Positions 1-9,589 of a DNA stretch of 64,000 nt are shown piece by piece. The DNA is taken from positions 41,927-105,926 of the forward strand of contig NZ_LPWA01000107.1 in assembly GCF_001510895.1 (NCBI RefSeq). The letters are read 5' to 3'. Numbering within the stretch: position 1 is the stretch's first letter; the number at the start of each line of letters is the position of its first letter. Source of the stretch: Mesorhizobium loti (lineage in GTDB: Bacteria; Pseudomonadota; Alphaproteobacteria; Rhizobiales; Rhizobiaceae). Both the position numbers and the translations under genes were made by a program. Below the pieces are notes generated by a model, which was not told where the DNA came from, did not search any database, and saw nothing but the letters and a program-made list of their open reading frames with translations.

Positions 1-2
1 AC

Positions 3-583
<581 letters not shown>

Positions 584-584
<1 letters not shown>

Positions 585-865
585 TGCTCGATCTAACCTG
601 GATGGCATGGACCTGGCAGACGGCAGCCTTCTTCCTCGCCATCTTCCTGATGCTGTGCGGCATGACGGTGTGGGAGGTCGTATCTCCAAGCAATCCGCGC
701 CAAGGCATACTCGGCTTTCACACCACGCGCGGCGACCGCCTGTTCATCTCGCTGCTCGGCAGCGCCTTCATTCATCTCGCCTGGCTGGGCCTGATCGGGC
801 CCAACCTCTGGTGGGCTCTCGCTCTCTCGATGGTCTACGCCGTCGGCGTATTCCGGTTCGTATAG
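584..865 (+). CDS. DUF2160 small membrane protein of the glycerol importer operon
   Basis: A 93-residue protein with three hydrophobic stretches (near residues 10-28, 50-65 and 70-88), fitting the DUF2160 family that is encoded between the permease and binding protein of rhizobial glycerol ABC systems. Its ATG shares one base with the upstream stop codon. Molecular function is unknown; co-occurrence suggests an accessory membrane component of the importer. The start is fixed by the overlap; the same frame is open upstream, but that part is out-of-frame shadow of the permease. Confidence 0.75.
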
Positions 866-942
866 AGGGGAAAACTCGGAGCGGCCGCTGCCGGCAGCCG
901 CCCCGGATCGCACTAGCAACCTGTGAAAAGGGAGGAAACTCA

Positions 943-2688
943 ATGCGACGGCACTTACTAGCATCCAGCACGGCACTTGTCGTGCTGTTGGCCGCAGGCT
1001 CAGCCTGGGCCGGGATGGACGAGGCCAAACAATTCCTCGATACCGAAATCAACGGCCTGTCGACGCTGTCACGCGCCGACCAGGAAAAGGAGATGCAGTG
1101 GTTCATCGATGCCGCCAAGCCCTTCCAGGGCATGGAGATCGACGTGCTCTCCGAGGACATTCCGACGCACGAATACGAATCGAAAGTGCTGGCGCCGGCT
1201 TTCGCAGCGATCACCGGCATCAAGGTCAACCATCAGCTGCTCGGCGAGGGTGAGGTCGTGCAGGCGGTTCAGACGCAGATGCAGACCAACCGCAACCTCT
1301 ATGACGCCTACATTAACGACACCGATTTCATCGGGACCCATTCCCGCCTGCAGAGCGCGGTCAGCTTAACCGACTGGATGGCGGGCGAGGGCAAGGACGC
1401 CACCAATCCGATGCTGGATGTAGACGACTTTATAGGCAAGTCTTTCGCAACTGGCCCTGATGGTAAGCTCTGGGATTTGCCCGACCAGCAGTTCGCCAAC
1501 CTCTACTGGTTCCGCAAGGACTGGTTCGACCGGCCTGACATCAAGGAGAAGTTCAAGGCCAAGTACGGCTACGAGCTCGGCGTTCCGGTCAACTGGTCGG
1601 CCTACGAGGACATCGCCGACTTCTTCACCAACGACGTGAAGGAGATCGACGGCGTTCGCGTCTACGGCCACATGGACTACGGCAAGCGCGCGCCCGACTT
1701 GGGCTGGCGCATGACCGACGCGTGGCTGTCGATGGCGGGTGAGGCCGATCCAGGGCTCCCGAATGGCCGTCCGGTCGACGAGTGGGGCATCCGGATGGAG
1801 AAGGACGGCTGCAACCCGGTCGGCGCTTCTGTCTCCCGTGGCGGTGGAGCCAACAGCCCTGCCGCGATCTATGCGATTACCAAGTGGGACGAGTGGCTGC
1901 GGAAGTACGCCCCACCCGGCGCGGCAGACCTCGACTTTTATCAATCTCTGCCGTCCCTTTCCCAGGGCAACGTCGCTCAGCAGATCTTCTGGTATTCGGC
2001 ATTCACTGCCACAATGGTGGCCCCGAAGGACCAGGGCAACAACACAGTCGACGATAACGGCAAGCCGTTATGGCGCATGGCTCCGTCGCCGCACGGCCCA
2101 TACTGGAAGGAAGGTTCGCAGCGCGGATATCAGGACGCCGGTGCATGGACGTTGTTCAACTCGACGCCCGTCGATCGTCGCAAGGCAGCTTGGCTTTACG
2201 CCCAGTTTGTCATCTCCAAGACAGTGGACGTCAAGAAGAGCCATGTCGGCCTGACTTTCATCCGCGAGAGCACCATCCGGCACGAATCCTTCACCGAGCG
2301 TGCGCCCAAGCTCGGCGGTCTGATCGAGTTTTACCGATCACCCGATCGGGTCGCATGGACGCCAACCGGTATCAATGTGCCCGACTATCCGAAACTCGCT
2401 CAGCTCTTCTGGGAGAACATCGGCGACGTCAACTCGGGCGCGTTCACGCCGCAACAGGCCATGGATCGCCTTGCGTCCCAGATGGACGATCTAATGGCTC
2501 GTATGGAGGCGGTCGACAAGTCGAACAACGTCTACCACGGCTGCGGCCCGCGACTGAGCGCGGAGAAGGACCCGTCGGAGTGGCTGAGCAGGGATCATGC
2601 TCCATGGGCGAAGCTCGACAACGAGAAGCCGAAGGGCGAGACCATCGCCTATGACGAGCTGATCAAGCGCTGGACCGAGCACCAGTAA
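943..2688 (+). CDS. glpV: Periplasmic glycerol-binding protein of an ABC importer
   Basis: A 581-residue extracellular solute-binding protein. The N-terminus is a clear Sec signal peptide (MRRHLL, hydrophobic core, cleavage after GSAWA), so it acts in the periplasm and delivers substrate to the permease. The large size, well above the usual 400-450 residues of sugar-binding proteins, is typical of the GlpV group of rhizobial glycerol importers. The start is supported by the GGGAGGAAA ribosome-binding site at 930-938. It is followed by a GC-rich hairpin and then the broken glpK, so the importer subunit appears intact while the downstream kinase is lost. Confidence 0.85.
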   Translation: MRRHLLASSTALVVLLAAGSAWAGMDEAKQFLDTEINGLSTLSRADQEKEMQWFIDAAKPFQGMEIDVLSEDIPTHEYESKVLAPAFAAITGIKVNHQLLGEGEVVQAVQTQMQTNRNLYDAYINDTDFIGTHSRLQSAVSLTDWMAGEGKDATNPMLDVDDFIGKSFATGPDGKLWDLPDQQFANLYWFRKDWFDRPDIKEKFKAKYGYELGVPVNWSAYEDIADFFTNDVKEIDGVRVYGHMDYGKRAPDLGWRMTDAWLSMAGEADPGLPNGRPVDEWGIRMEKDGCNPVGASVSRGGGANSPAAIYAITKWDEWLRKYAPPGAADLDFYQSLPSLSQGNVAQQIFWYSAFTATMVAPKDQGNNTVDDNGKPLWRMAPSPHGPYWKEGSQRGYQDAGAWTLFNSTPVDRRKAAWLYAQFVISKTVDVKKSHVGLTFIRESTIRHESFTERAPKLGGLIEFYRSPDRVAWTPTGINVPDYPKLAQLFWENIGDVNSGAFTPQQAMDRLASQMDDLMARMEAVDKSNNVYHGCGPRLSAEKDPSEWLSRDHAPWAKLDNEKPKGETIAYDELIKRWTEHQ

Positions 2689-2698
2689 CCGTCACGCT

Positions 2699-2729
2699 AG
2701 CCGGCGGCGGGCGCCTGCGCCCGCCGGCT
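2699..2729 (+). terminator. GC-rich intercistronic hairpin after glpV
   Basis: The arms AGCCGGCG...GGGCGC and GCGCCCGCCGGCT pair with a three-base bulge around a two-base loop. No T-run follows, so it is either a weak terminator or an mRNA-stabilising processing hairpin separating the highly expressed binding-protein message from the downstream kinase region. Confidence 0.5.
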
Positions 2730-2827
2730 TCGGTCGGGAGAATGGGGGAGGCGGTGTCGAGCCGTCTCCCCTATTCGTCTGAAAGCGGCAATATTGCCTG
2801 CGCATTTGAAAAACATTGAGGGGAAAG

Positions 2828-3870
2828 ATGAGCGGCAACATCCTAGCCATCGATCAGGGCATGACGTCGACCCGGTCGATCGTGTTCGACCAGGCGATGA
2901 AGGTTGTCGCCACCGGCCAGAAGGAGTTCGCCCAGCACTATCCGGCCTCGGGCTGGGTCGAGCACGATCCCGAGGATCTCTGGCAAAGCGTGCTGTCCAC
3001 CTGCCGGTACGCGCTCGCCGCGGTAAAGCTCGGCGCCTCCGATATCGCGGCGATCGGCATCACTAACCAGCGCGAGACTGCGGTCATTTGGGACAAGGAG
3101 AGCGGCAAGCCGATCTACAACGCCATTGTCTGGCAGGACCGCCGCGCACCAGCTGAAGAAGCGCGGGCTGGAGAAGAAATTCTCGCAAAAGACCGGGCTG
3201 CTGCTCGATCCCTATTTCTCGGGCACGAAGATCGCGTGCCTGCGCGACAACGTGAAGGGCGCGCGCAAACGCGGCGAGCGCGGCGTTCCTCGTCGGCACC
3301 ATCGACAGCTTCCTGATCTGGCGGCTCTCGTTCAGAACGAGTGGGACGCCGAACTGCTGAAGATCCTGCGCATCCCCGCAGCGCTTCTGCCCGAGGTGCG
3401 GGACTGTGCCGCCGATTTCGGTGCGACCGATCCGTCGCTCTTCGGCGCCGCGATCCCGATCCGAGGCGTCGCCGGCGACCAGTAGGCCGCGACGATCGGC
3501 CAGGCCTACTTCCAGCCGGGCATGATGAAATCGACCTACGGCATCGGCTGCTTCGCGCTGCTCAACACCGGCGCCGACATCGTGCGCTCGAAAAATCGGC
3601 TGCTGACGACGATCGCCTACCGGCTGAACGGCAGGACGACCTATGCGCTCAAGGGTTCGATCTTCGTCGCAGGGCGGCGGTACAATGGCTGCGCGACGGC
3701 TTGAAGCGCCGGTCGACCGGCCGACGATCCTCGAGACGACGGCGCTCGGCGCGGCATGGCTCGCGGGCACACGCGCCGGGGTTTGGCCCAAGGCAAAGGA
3801 ATTTGCGAAATCCTGGGCGGCCGACCGGCGCTTCAAGCCGTCGATGGACGAAGCGACCCGCCAACGCGGC
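2828..3870 (+). pseudogene. glpK: Glycerol kinase remnant, multiply frameshifted and internally deleted
   Basis: Starts at ATG after GAGGGGAAAG with the FGGY-kinase N-terminus ([13 protein letters not shown]; the usual DQGTTSTRS with T changed to M) and ITNQRET. At about 3146 the frame shifts; the kinase continues as LKKRGLEKK...[14 protein letters not shown]. Further shifts lie near 3270-3330, where [11 protein letters not shown] is in another frame and about 20 residues are missing before [11 protein letters not shown]. An in-frame TAG occurs at 3483-3485. After [14 protein letters not shown] (3670-3705) the sequence jumps to [21 protein letters not shown], deleting roughly 150 residues including much of the ATP-binding half. 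An intact GlpK has about 500 residues. It cannot make active kinase. Confidence 0.9.
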
Positions 3871-3927
3871 GCGGCATTGATCCGGTTCAAATCCTGGGAC
3901 GCCGCGACTGGCGGCATCAGCGAAGCA

Positions 3928-4318
3928 TCACCGCCGTCTTTGGCGGCGCGTCGGCCCTCGGGCGGGCGTGGTATTGCGTCTGGTTATTCCGGCGTAGTTC
4001 GTGCAGGCGAATATCCGCCGCCCGACCTCGGTCAGCAGATCGTCCGCTAACCGGAGCATCGCCCCGATGCGCTCGTCACTCAGACGGTAGTAGACGAACC
4101 GGCCCTGCTGTTCAGCTGCCACGAGACCGCAGTCACTCAAGCACCGCAGGTGGTTCGACGTGTTGGACTGAGAGAGACCCGTTATCTCGACGATTCGTCC
4201 GACAGGTAGCGGCCCACCCCGCAGAGCCTCGAGAATCGCCAGCCGCGACTCATCGGACAGGCCCCGAAACAGCTTTGCCCGCAGGCCGTAGGGCCTCGGT
4301 GAGGTTCATCAGCAGCAT
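3928..4318 (-). pseudogene. ArsR/SmtB-type metal-responsive repressor with an N-terminal frameshift
   Basis: The winged-helix core reads LSDESRLAILEALR, ITGLSQSNTSNHLRCL and AEQQGRFVYYRL, typical of ArsR-family sensors that leave DNA when metal binds. Cysteines lie in the recognition-helix region (LRCLSDCG) and near the C-terminus (FACTNYAG). The start at 4318 (MLLMNLTEALR) is one base out of frame with the core; the shift lies near 4285, and no good in-frame start exists upstream in the core frame except weak TTG codons. It is divergent from the adjacent ATPase gene, and a perfect palindrome lies between them, fitting autoregulation plus control of the ATPase. One indel only, so sequencing error is possible. 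Confidence 0.7.
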
Positions 4319-4335
4319 AAAAACACCCACGCTGC

Positions 4336-4367
4336 TTCATCGTATCATTGACTAATGATACGATGAA
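4336..4367. promoter_or_regulatory. Palindromic operator between the ArsR-type regulator and the first P1B ATPase
   Basis: A perfect 14-bp inverted repeat, TTCATCGTATCATT and AATGATACGATGAA, around a four-base spacer (GACT). It sits 26 bp before the ATPase start and 17 bp before the regulator start. ArsR/SmtB repressors bind imperfect 12-2-12-like AT-rich dyads overlapping promoters, so this is very probably the operator of this divergent pair. Confidence 0.85.
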
Positions 4368-4393
4368 ACGCCTTCACGATGAGGGTTTGAGGA

Positions 4394-6521
4394 ATGGATC
4401 AAACGCTCAAGAACGCCGAGTGGCGGGTGGCTAATCTGGATTGCGAGCACGACGCTGCGGCGCTGCGGCGGGGGCTTTCAGGGCAGCCGGGGATCGCTGA
4501 GGTTGATGTCTACCCCAAGGGTGCCAAGGTCAGCGTGCGCTTTGATCCGACAAAGACCTCGGCAGCGGAGGTACAACGGCAGCTCCGCGAGACCGGCTTC
4601 CCGGCCGAGCAGGGGCGCGACCTGCCGTCCCTGCCCAAGCCCTGGCGCAGTCTCAAGGTGCTCACCTCTGCGGTCTCCGGCCTGCTCCTCCTTGCAGGCT
4701 GGCTCGCGAGCATGGCGCCGGCTACCGAGGTCGCCTCGCTGCCCCTCTACATCGCGGCGATCCTGGTCGGCGGCTACTTCTTTGGACGCGAGGCCATCGA
4801 GGATCTGGCCTTCGAGCGGGAGATTGGCATCGAGCTGCTGATGTCGGTAGCCGCAGTCGTTGCGGCGGTTATGGGGCAGCCGGCGGAAGGCGCGATGCTG
4901 ACCTTCCTCTACTCCATCTCCGAGGCGGCGGAGGGCTATACCGAGGAAAAGACGCGCTCGGCGATCAAGGCACTTATGGCGCTCGCGCCCAAGGTGGCCC
5001 TCGTGCGCCGGGAGGGCAGAGAGGTCGAGGTTCCCGTCGAGGAACTGCGCGTCGGCGACCTGTTCATCGCGCGACCCCGCCAGTCGATGCCGACCGACGG
5101 TGAGATCGTGAGTGGCGCGTCGAGCATCAACGAGGCTCCGGTCACGGGCGAGAGCATTACGGTTGAGAAAGGCTCGGGCGATCGAGTGTTCGCCGGCACG
5201 ATCAATGGCGAAGCGGCCCTGGAGGTCCGTGCCACGCGCACCCACGCCGATAATACGTTAGCCCGCATCATCCAGATGGTCGAGGCGGCGCAGGAGCGGC
5301 GTGGCCGCAGCCAACGCTTCATCGAACGATTCGGCGCCTGGTACAGCCCGGCCGTGCTCGGGCTCGGCATCCTCGCCGCCCTGGCGCTTCCGCTCGTCCT
5401 CGGCCTAGCATGGCAGGACGCGGTGATGCGGGCGACCGTGTTCATTGTCGCAGCCGCACCTTGTGCGCTCGTGATCTCGATCCCGATCACGATGGTCGCC
5501 GCACTTGGTACGGTGCCCGCAATGGCGCGCTCGTCAAGGGCGGCATGTATGTGGAGGAGCTTGGGAAGGTGAGCGTTGTGGGTCTGGATAAGACCGGCAC
5601 GCTCACAAGCGGTGAACTTCAAGTCACTGACATTGTGTTGACAGGGCGGGGCGACGGGAGCGTGGCCACTGAAGATGCGCTGCTCGCGACAGCCGCCGCT
5701 ATCGAGCTGCACAGCGAGCACCAGCTTGCCCGAGCGATCGTGCGCCGCGCCAACGAGGCAAACCTTTCAGTTCCGGAGGTGAGCGGCTTCCGGTCGCTGG
5801 CCGGGGCCGGCGCCGAAGCGTCGGTGGACGGGCGCCGCCTCCGGATCGGCAGCCCGGCGCTGTTCGAGGATCGGCTCAGTCCGTTGGCGGACATGAAGGA
5901 CGCGATCGCCCAGTTGCAGGACGACGGCAAGACGGTCATCGTTGTTGGCGATGACCGCGCGGCCTGGGGACTCCTAGCCCTGCGCGACAACCTGCGCCCG
6001 AACGTCAAAGAAGCTATCGCCGCCTTGCATGCAGCCGGCATTCGCAGCGTCGTCATGCTGACGGGTGACAATCCGCGCACAGCGCGCGCGATCGCCAAGG
6101 ACGCGGGTATCGATGAAGTGTTCGCCGAGTTGAAGCCCGAAGACAAGGTCCCACGAGTTCGTACGCTTGCAAAGGAACGCGGCCATGTCGCGATGGTTGG
6201 CGACGGCGTCAATGACGCGCCGGCCTTAGCGGAGGCGACGGTTTGGAATAGCCATGGGTGCCCCGGGGGCACCGATGTCGCCCTGGAGACCGCGGACGTG
6301 GCGTTGATGGCGGACGATCTGGAAAAGCTCGGCTATACGTTGACACTTGCGCAGCGTACGCAAAGCGTTGTCAGGCAGAACCTCGCGCTGTCTGCAATCG
6401 TGATCGGTGCGCTGATCATCGGTGCGTTCGCCGGCGCCTTCTCGTTGCCGGCTGTCGTGGTGGCACATGAAGTGAGGAGTTCCTCGTCATCGCCTCGGGC
6501 CTGCGCATGCTACGGAGCTAG
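4394..6521 (+). pseudogene. cadA: P1B-type heavy-metal ATPase, broken by several indels
   Basis: An integral-membrane metal exporter of the CadA/ZntA type, about 705 residues if repaired. Seen in order: an HMA-like N-domain with NLDCEHD (CxxD in place of CxxC), transmembrane segments, the A-domain TGES motif (VTGESITVEKG), the transmembrane metal site as APC (AAAPCALVIS) instead of CPC, the phosphorylation motif DKTGTLT, and MLTGDN / MVGDGVNDAPAL. A one-base deletion near 5517 splits the frame just before GALVKGG. Around 6243-6280 two compensating indels scramble GIAMGAPG into WNSHGCPGG. A further indel near 6474 displaces the C-terminus (EFLVIASGLRMLRS). Divergent from the ArsR-type gene and probably under it. 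Multiple lesions favour a pseudogene. Confidence 0.85.
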
Positions 6522-6581
6522 TCGCCTATGAAACTGGACACTTTGGAATGCCGGAAGACTCACCCTGGCAAGAGGTGACCG

Positions 6582-7016
6582 ATGTTTAGACATATCCTCG
6601 TCCCGACTGACGGGTCGGATCAAGCACAAGCGGCGGTTGTGCGAGCTATCGAGATCGCCAAGGAAATCAGTGCTCAGATCACCGTGCTCACCGTGTCCGA
6701 ACCCTTTTATGCCTCGATTGTCGAACCGATGCGTGTAACAGACACTGCGGAGATTCATGACAGACAGGCCGAGGTCAACGCGGCAACGGTTCTCGGTCGG
6801 GCGAAGGTTGCGGCCAGTGCCGCCAACGTGAATTGCAGCACCATCCATCTTCAACACGACTCAGTTTACAGGGCGATTATTGAAACTGCGGATCAGCGAG
6901 GCTGTGACTTAATTGTCATGACCTGGCCCCGAAGACACACGATGTTGTCGCATTGGCATGAGAGTAAAACGGTTCGAGTGCTTAAGTACTGCACAGTCCC
7001 GGTCCTTGTTCTTTGA
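6582..7016 (+). CDS. Universal stress protein (UspA family)
   Basis: A 144-residue single Usp domain starting MFRHILVPTDGSDQA with the conserved early Asp and ending in CTVPVLVL, the usual last strand. The region that in ATP-binding members carries the Gx2Gx9G(S/T) loop reads TWPRRHTMLSHWHESKT here, without the glycines, so it is probably a non-nucleotide-binding member. It lies 60 bp downstream of the broken ATPase in the same direction and may be a co-transcribed stress gene of the metal island. The start is preceded by AAGAGGTGACC. Confidence 0.8.
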   Translation: MFRHILVPTDGSDQAQAAVVRAIEIAKEISAQITVLTVSEPFYASIVEPMRVTDTAEIHDRQAEVNAATVLGRAKVAASAANVNCSTIHLQHDSVYRAIIETADQRGCDLIVMTWPRRHTMLSHWHESKTVRVLKYCTVPVLVL

Positions 7017-7130
7017 ATAGACGTTCAATCCGTGCAGCGCAGACCGTGGCATGTAGGTAGGGGTTGAATGCTAGTGGATGCAATCTAACGCTTGGTGCCC
7101 GCGTCTGACGGGCTGCGGCGAACAAGGCTT

Positions 7131-7310
7131 ATGTGCGCCTTCTTCCGCGGTCTCCTTCAAAACCTCGATGGAGTGGCGGGCACCGAACCGAATGCCCGAG
7201 GCATTCTGCCGGAGCTCATGCACACGGCTGGCTTCCGAAGTGTCGAAGAGACGCTCGTCATGCCGACGCCCAGCGGCTCGATTGCCCTCTATCGGAGATA
7301 CCGCCCATGA
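7131..7310 (+). pseudogene. C-terminal remnant of a class I SAM-dependent methyltransferase
   Basis: Only the last ~60 residues are present: FFRGLLQNLDGVAG, ILPELMHTAGFRSVEETL and MPTPSGSIALYR, the helix-strand end of a UbiE-like methyltransferase fold. No SAM-binding GxGxG region is present upstream. Its stop codon overlaps the lspA remnant start (ATGA at 7307-7310), so the two once formed a coupled operon. Family assignment is tentative. Confidence 0.45.
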
Positions 7311-7806
7311 CTGGAGGAACGCCGCGAGTCGGCTTCACTTTGGCAGCCCTTTGCACTCGCACTCGACCAAGTGACGGAACTGGTGGCATTGGTCAGCCTT
7401 GAGCCCGGCGATGGGGTGCCCATTACGCCTTTCTACATGATGCGGGTCGGATTCAATTAAGGGCGTACCGTTCGGACTGCTTGCCGAGTTGTTCAGGGAT
7501 CGTCCGCTGACGTTGGCGGCAATTACGACGGGGATCGTCGTGCTCCTGGCCTTTTGGCTCTGGCGAACGCCGCAGCGACCACAGTTGCTCGCGCTTGGCT
7601 CGATACTCGGCGGCGCGACGAGCAATGTCCTGGACCGGATTCGTGTCGGGGCAGTCGTGGACTACCTGGATTTTCATCTGTGGGGCTACCATTGGCCGGC
7701 ATTCAACCTTGCGGACGCCGCGATTGTCTGCGGTGTGAGTGTCCCGGCGCTAGTCAACCTTATTGGCCGTCCTGAGCGTCAGGCGCCTCGGCGAGGACCT
7801 CGATAA
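7307..7806 (+). pseudogene. lspA: Signal peptidase II (LspA/PbrC-like) remnant with frameshifts
   Basis: Pieces of a prolipoprotein signal peptidase in three frames: MTGGTPRVGFTLAAL (start), then FALALDQVTELVALVSLEPG and VPITPFY, then after an extra T at about 7462 GVPFGLLAELF, and finally the catalytic region SNVLDRIRVGAVVDYLDFH with HWPAFNLADAAI, which holds both active-site Asp residues. At least two indels inactivate it. Its 3' end overlaps the convergent merR gene by 47 bp. An intact second lspA lies at 10417-10944, so this is a decayed copy from a metal-resistance cassette, not the only LspA. Confidence 0.85.
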
Positions 7807-8173
7807 TCCGGCAAGTCGCGACTTTGCCATTATCGCACTCCTTGATCATCCGAGTGAGCTCAGTCCTCAGCCCGAGTAGCCGCCGGATTCTGCTCTCGAC
7901 CGCTTGGAGCTGATCGGTAGCGATCCGGCTCACCTCATCGCAGGACGCCTCTGGCACCTCCTGCAGAGCGAGCATCGTCTTGATGGCAGAGATATCGAAG
8001 CCGAGATCCCGGGCATGGCGGATGAACGTCAGCCGCCGAACGTCCTCTGCTCCGTAGAGGCGTCGCCCACTGCCGGTTCGGGGTGGCGGCGGTAACAGCC
8101 TGATCCGCTCATAATAGCGGATCGTCTCGATATTGACGCCCGTGCGTTTGGACAAGGCTCCGATAGTGATCAT
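7760..8173 (-). CDS. MerR-family metal-responsive activator (ZntR/PbrR/CadR group)
   Basis: A 137-residue MerR regulator: winged HTH (GALSKRTGVNIETIRYYE...GRRLYG), dimerisation coiled coil (about residues 80-112) and C-terminal metal-binding loop. Cysteines are at 78, 113 and 121; the C-x7-C loop plus Cys78 from the partner subunit is the ligand set of Zn/Cd/Pb/Hg-type members. It is expected to activate promoters whose -35 and -10 boxes are 19 bp apart; two such promoters with the same dyad lie at 8180-8210, beside its own start, and 14147-14177, before cadA. The start codon is the expected MITIGALSKR form. Confidence 0.9.
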   Translation of the reverse strand: MITIGALSKRTGVNIETIRYYERIRLLPPPPRTGSGRRLYGAEDVRRLTFIRHARDLGFDISAIKTMLALQEVPEASCDEVSRIATDQLQAVESRIRRLLGLRTELTRMIKECDNGKVATCRIIEVLAEAPDAQDGQ

Positions 8174-8179
8174 CAGGGG

Positions 8180-8210
8180 TTGATCCTGTAGTGGCTACAG
8201 GAAGTAGGTA
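8180..8210 (+). promoter_or_regulatory. MerR-type promoter/operator divergent from merR
   Basis: The -35 TTGATC (8180-8185) and -10-like TAGGTA (8205-8210) are separated by 19 bp, the long spacer of MerR-controlled promoters. The spacer holds the dyad TCCTGTAG-TGG-CTACAGGA (8184-8202). It points rightwards, towards the MAPEG-like fragment, while merR reads leftwards from 8173. Confidence 0.85.
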
Positions 8211-8318
8211 TAGCAATTGACCGGAGGAGTGTGAACCCGAGGACATTGCTGACTCCCGGCAGCGGGCTTGGCCAGATCGAGCCGCTCGGCAGAGGACAAT
8301 GCAGTGGGAGAATTGGTC

Positions 8319-8620
8319 GTGACGTTTAGTTCGGACCAGATGGGCATCATTCGGGCTTCCGCTCTCGCGCTGGCGCTCGCCACAGCCGGCCTTGCGGCTG
8401 GCTATGTCTGGTTGCCTCCCGGCTTGTTCGAACTCAATCCGGCCATGGATTTTGGGGAACGGATCGCATTTGCGCTGAAGGTGGATCTTCTCGTGTTCAT
8501 CTGGCTGGCCGGCTGCGTGGGGGCGGTGAGCAGAGGACGGTTCTATTGGCCAGCAGATATAAGGGGCTTGGCCTTTGGGCGTCGATCATCGCTGCTTATC
8601 GCCAGCTCTCTTTGGCCAAG
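8319..8620 (+). pseudogene. MAPEG-like membrane protein, truncated/frameshifted
   Basis: From a GTG start the frame encodes a polar N-terminus, a hydrophobic helix (ASALALALATAGLAAGYVWL), FGERIAFALKVDLLVFIWLAG and PADIRGLAF, the pattern of MAPEG-superfamily membrane proteins. The conserved LQNTLEQ segment expected next is absent and the reading frame degenerates after about 8580. It lies directly behind the MerR promoter and was probably an activated gene of the metal cassette. An upstream TTG at 8268 is an alternative start. Family call is tentative. Confidence 0.4.
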
Positions 8621-8844
8621 GAAATCGGAGCCGGAGCGCGCGGAACGCCCCGCGCATTGACGGTGCCGCTGTTGCATGTAGCTTACCGGGTTTGGACCGT
8701 CCCACGCCGTGGCCAAAGCCGGTCGATGAGCCGCTCCAGAATGCTCGATCCTTATTGGCATACATGCCGCTTTGATCGAGGCGCTACATTGCCAACCGTA
8801 GGGCGGTCAAGCTGGTTCGTTTCCCGCCCATAGGATGACACGCT

Positions 8845-9201
8845 GTGATCGGATCAAAAGGGTTTGTCTTGTTCGCATTTTTGCTGACGGTCACTTTGAC
8901 CATTCCGATGCACGCCGCGGCTGCAACGAGGGATTATCCTACGGCAGTTGTCGTTGACTATGTTTTGGGTTGCATGAGGTCGAATGGACAGACGCGAGAT
9001 ATGCTGGAACGCTGCTCGTGCTCCATAGACGTCATCGCCTCGCTTCTTCCCTATGAGAGATATGAAAGCGCCGAAACTGTCAGGCGGATGTCACAGATGA
9101 CCGGTGAGGCTGGCGGGATATTCAGGGAAAGCGCGCCGGCCAAAGCCGCAGACGCGGAGCTAAGGCGCGCGCAGGCGGAAGCCGACGTACGCTGCTTCTA
9201 G
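8845..9201 (+). CDS. Small secreted Cys-containing protein of unknown function
   Basis: A 118-residue protein from a GTG start with a signal peptide (hydrophobic residues 7-20, likely cleavage after HAAAA). The mature part contains LGCMRSNGQTRDMLERCSCSIDVIA and ends in DVRCF, giving four Cys that could form disulfides or bind metal or heme-like ligands. I do not recognise a named family with confidence. It stands between the MerR-controlled fragment and the ccdA/uppP remnants. Confidence 0.55.
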   Translation: MIGSKGFVLFAFLLTVTLTIPMHAAAATRDYPTAVVVDYVLGCMRSNGQTRDMLERCSCSIDVIASLLPYERYESAETVRRMSQMTGEAGGIFRESAPAKAADAELRRAQAEADVRCF

Positions 9202-9369
9202 TCTGAGTCCAGGGCTACTTTCACGCACAGCCACGCTATCCTGAGCTTCTGCTACATGGCCTGCTTCGCTGGCACGAAGACGATGCGGTCCCGCACGCGA
9301 CTTTCGGCAGGCACGCGCTGCGTTCGAAGCGATCCGCGGAGAGCCTCGCCAGGCTACTCGGACACGGCA

Positions 9370-9546
9370 TGGCCCACCTAGACCCGTAGAGTCTGCAGCG
9401 CAGGGACGATCCGCATATGCGCAGTCCGAAGAGATCGGCAGCAGTTCTGTGATCCCTTGGAAGACTCCCAACAAGGCAACCTTGCCATAGCCCGAGGTCA
9501 CGAATCCAATGTCGACGCCATGCCTACAGGCCTCCGTCATGTACAT
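9370..9546 (-). pseudogene. uppP: Undecaprenyl-diphosphatase (UppP/BacA, PbrB-like) N-terminal fragment
   Basis: Starting at MYMTEACRHG, the fragment reads YGKVALLGVFQGITELLPISS, the hallmark N-terminal active-site helix of UppP phosphatases. After a one-base shift it continues TAHMRIVPAL and stops. The rest of the ~260-residue enzyme is missing. In pbr lead-resistance operons UppP (PbrB) releases phosphate that traps exported metal, so the fragment beside merR and lspA points to a former pbr-like cassette. Confidence 0.75.
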
Positions 9547-9589
9547 TCCTCTAAATTGACGAGCGACCATTCGAATGTGCGGAGGAAGG

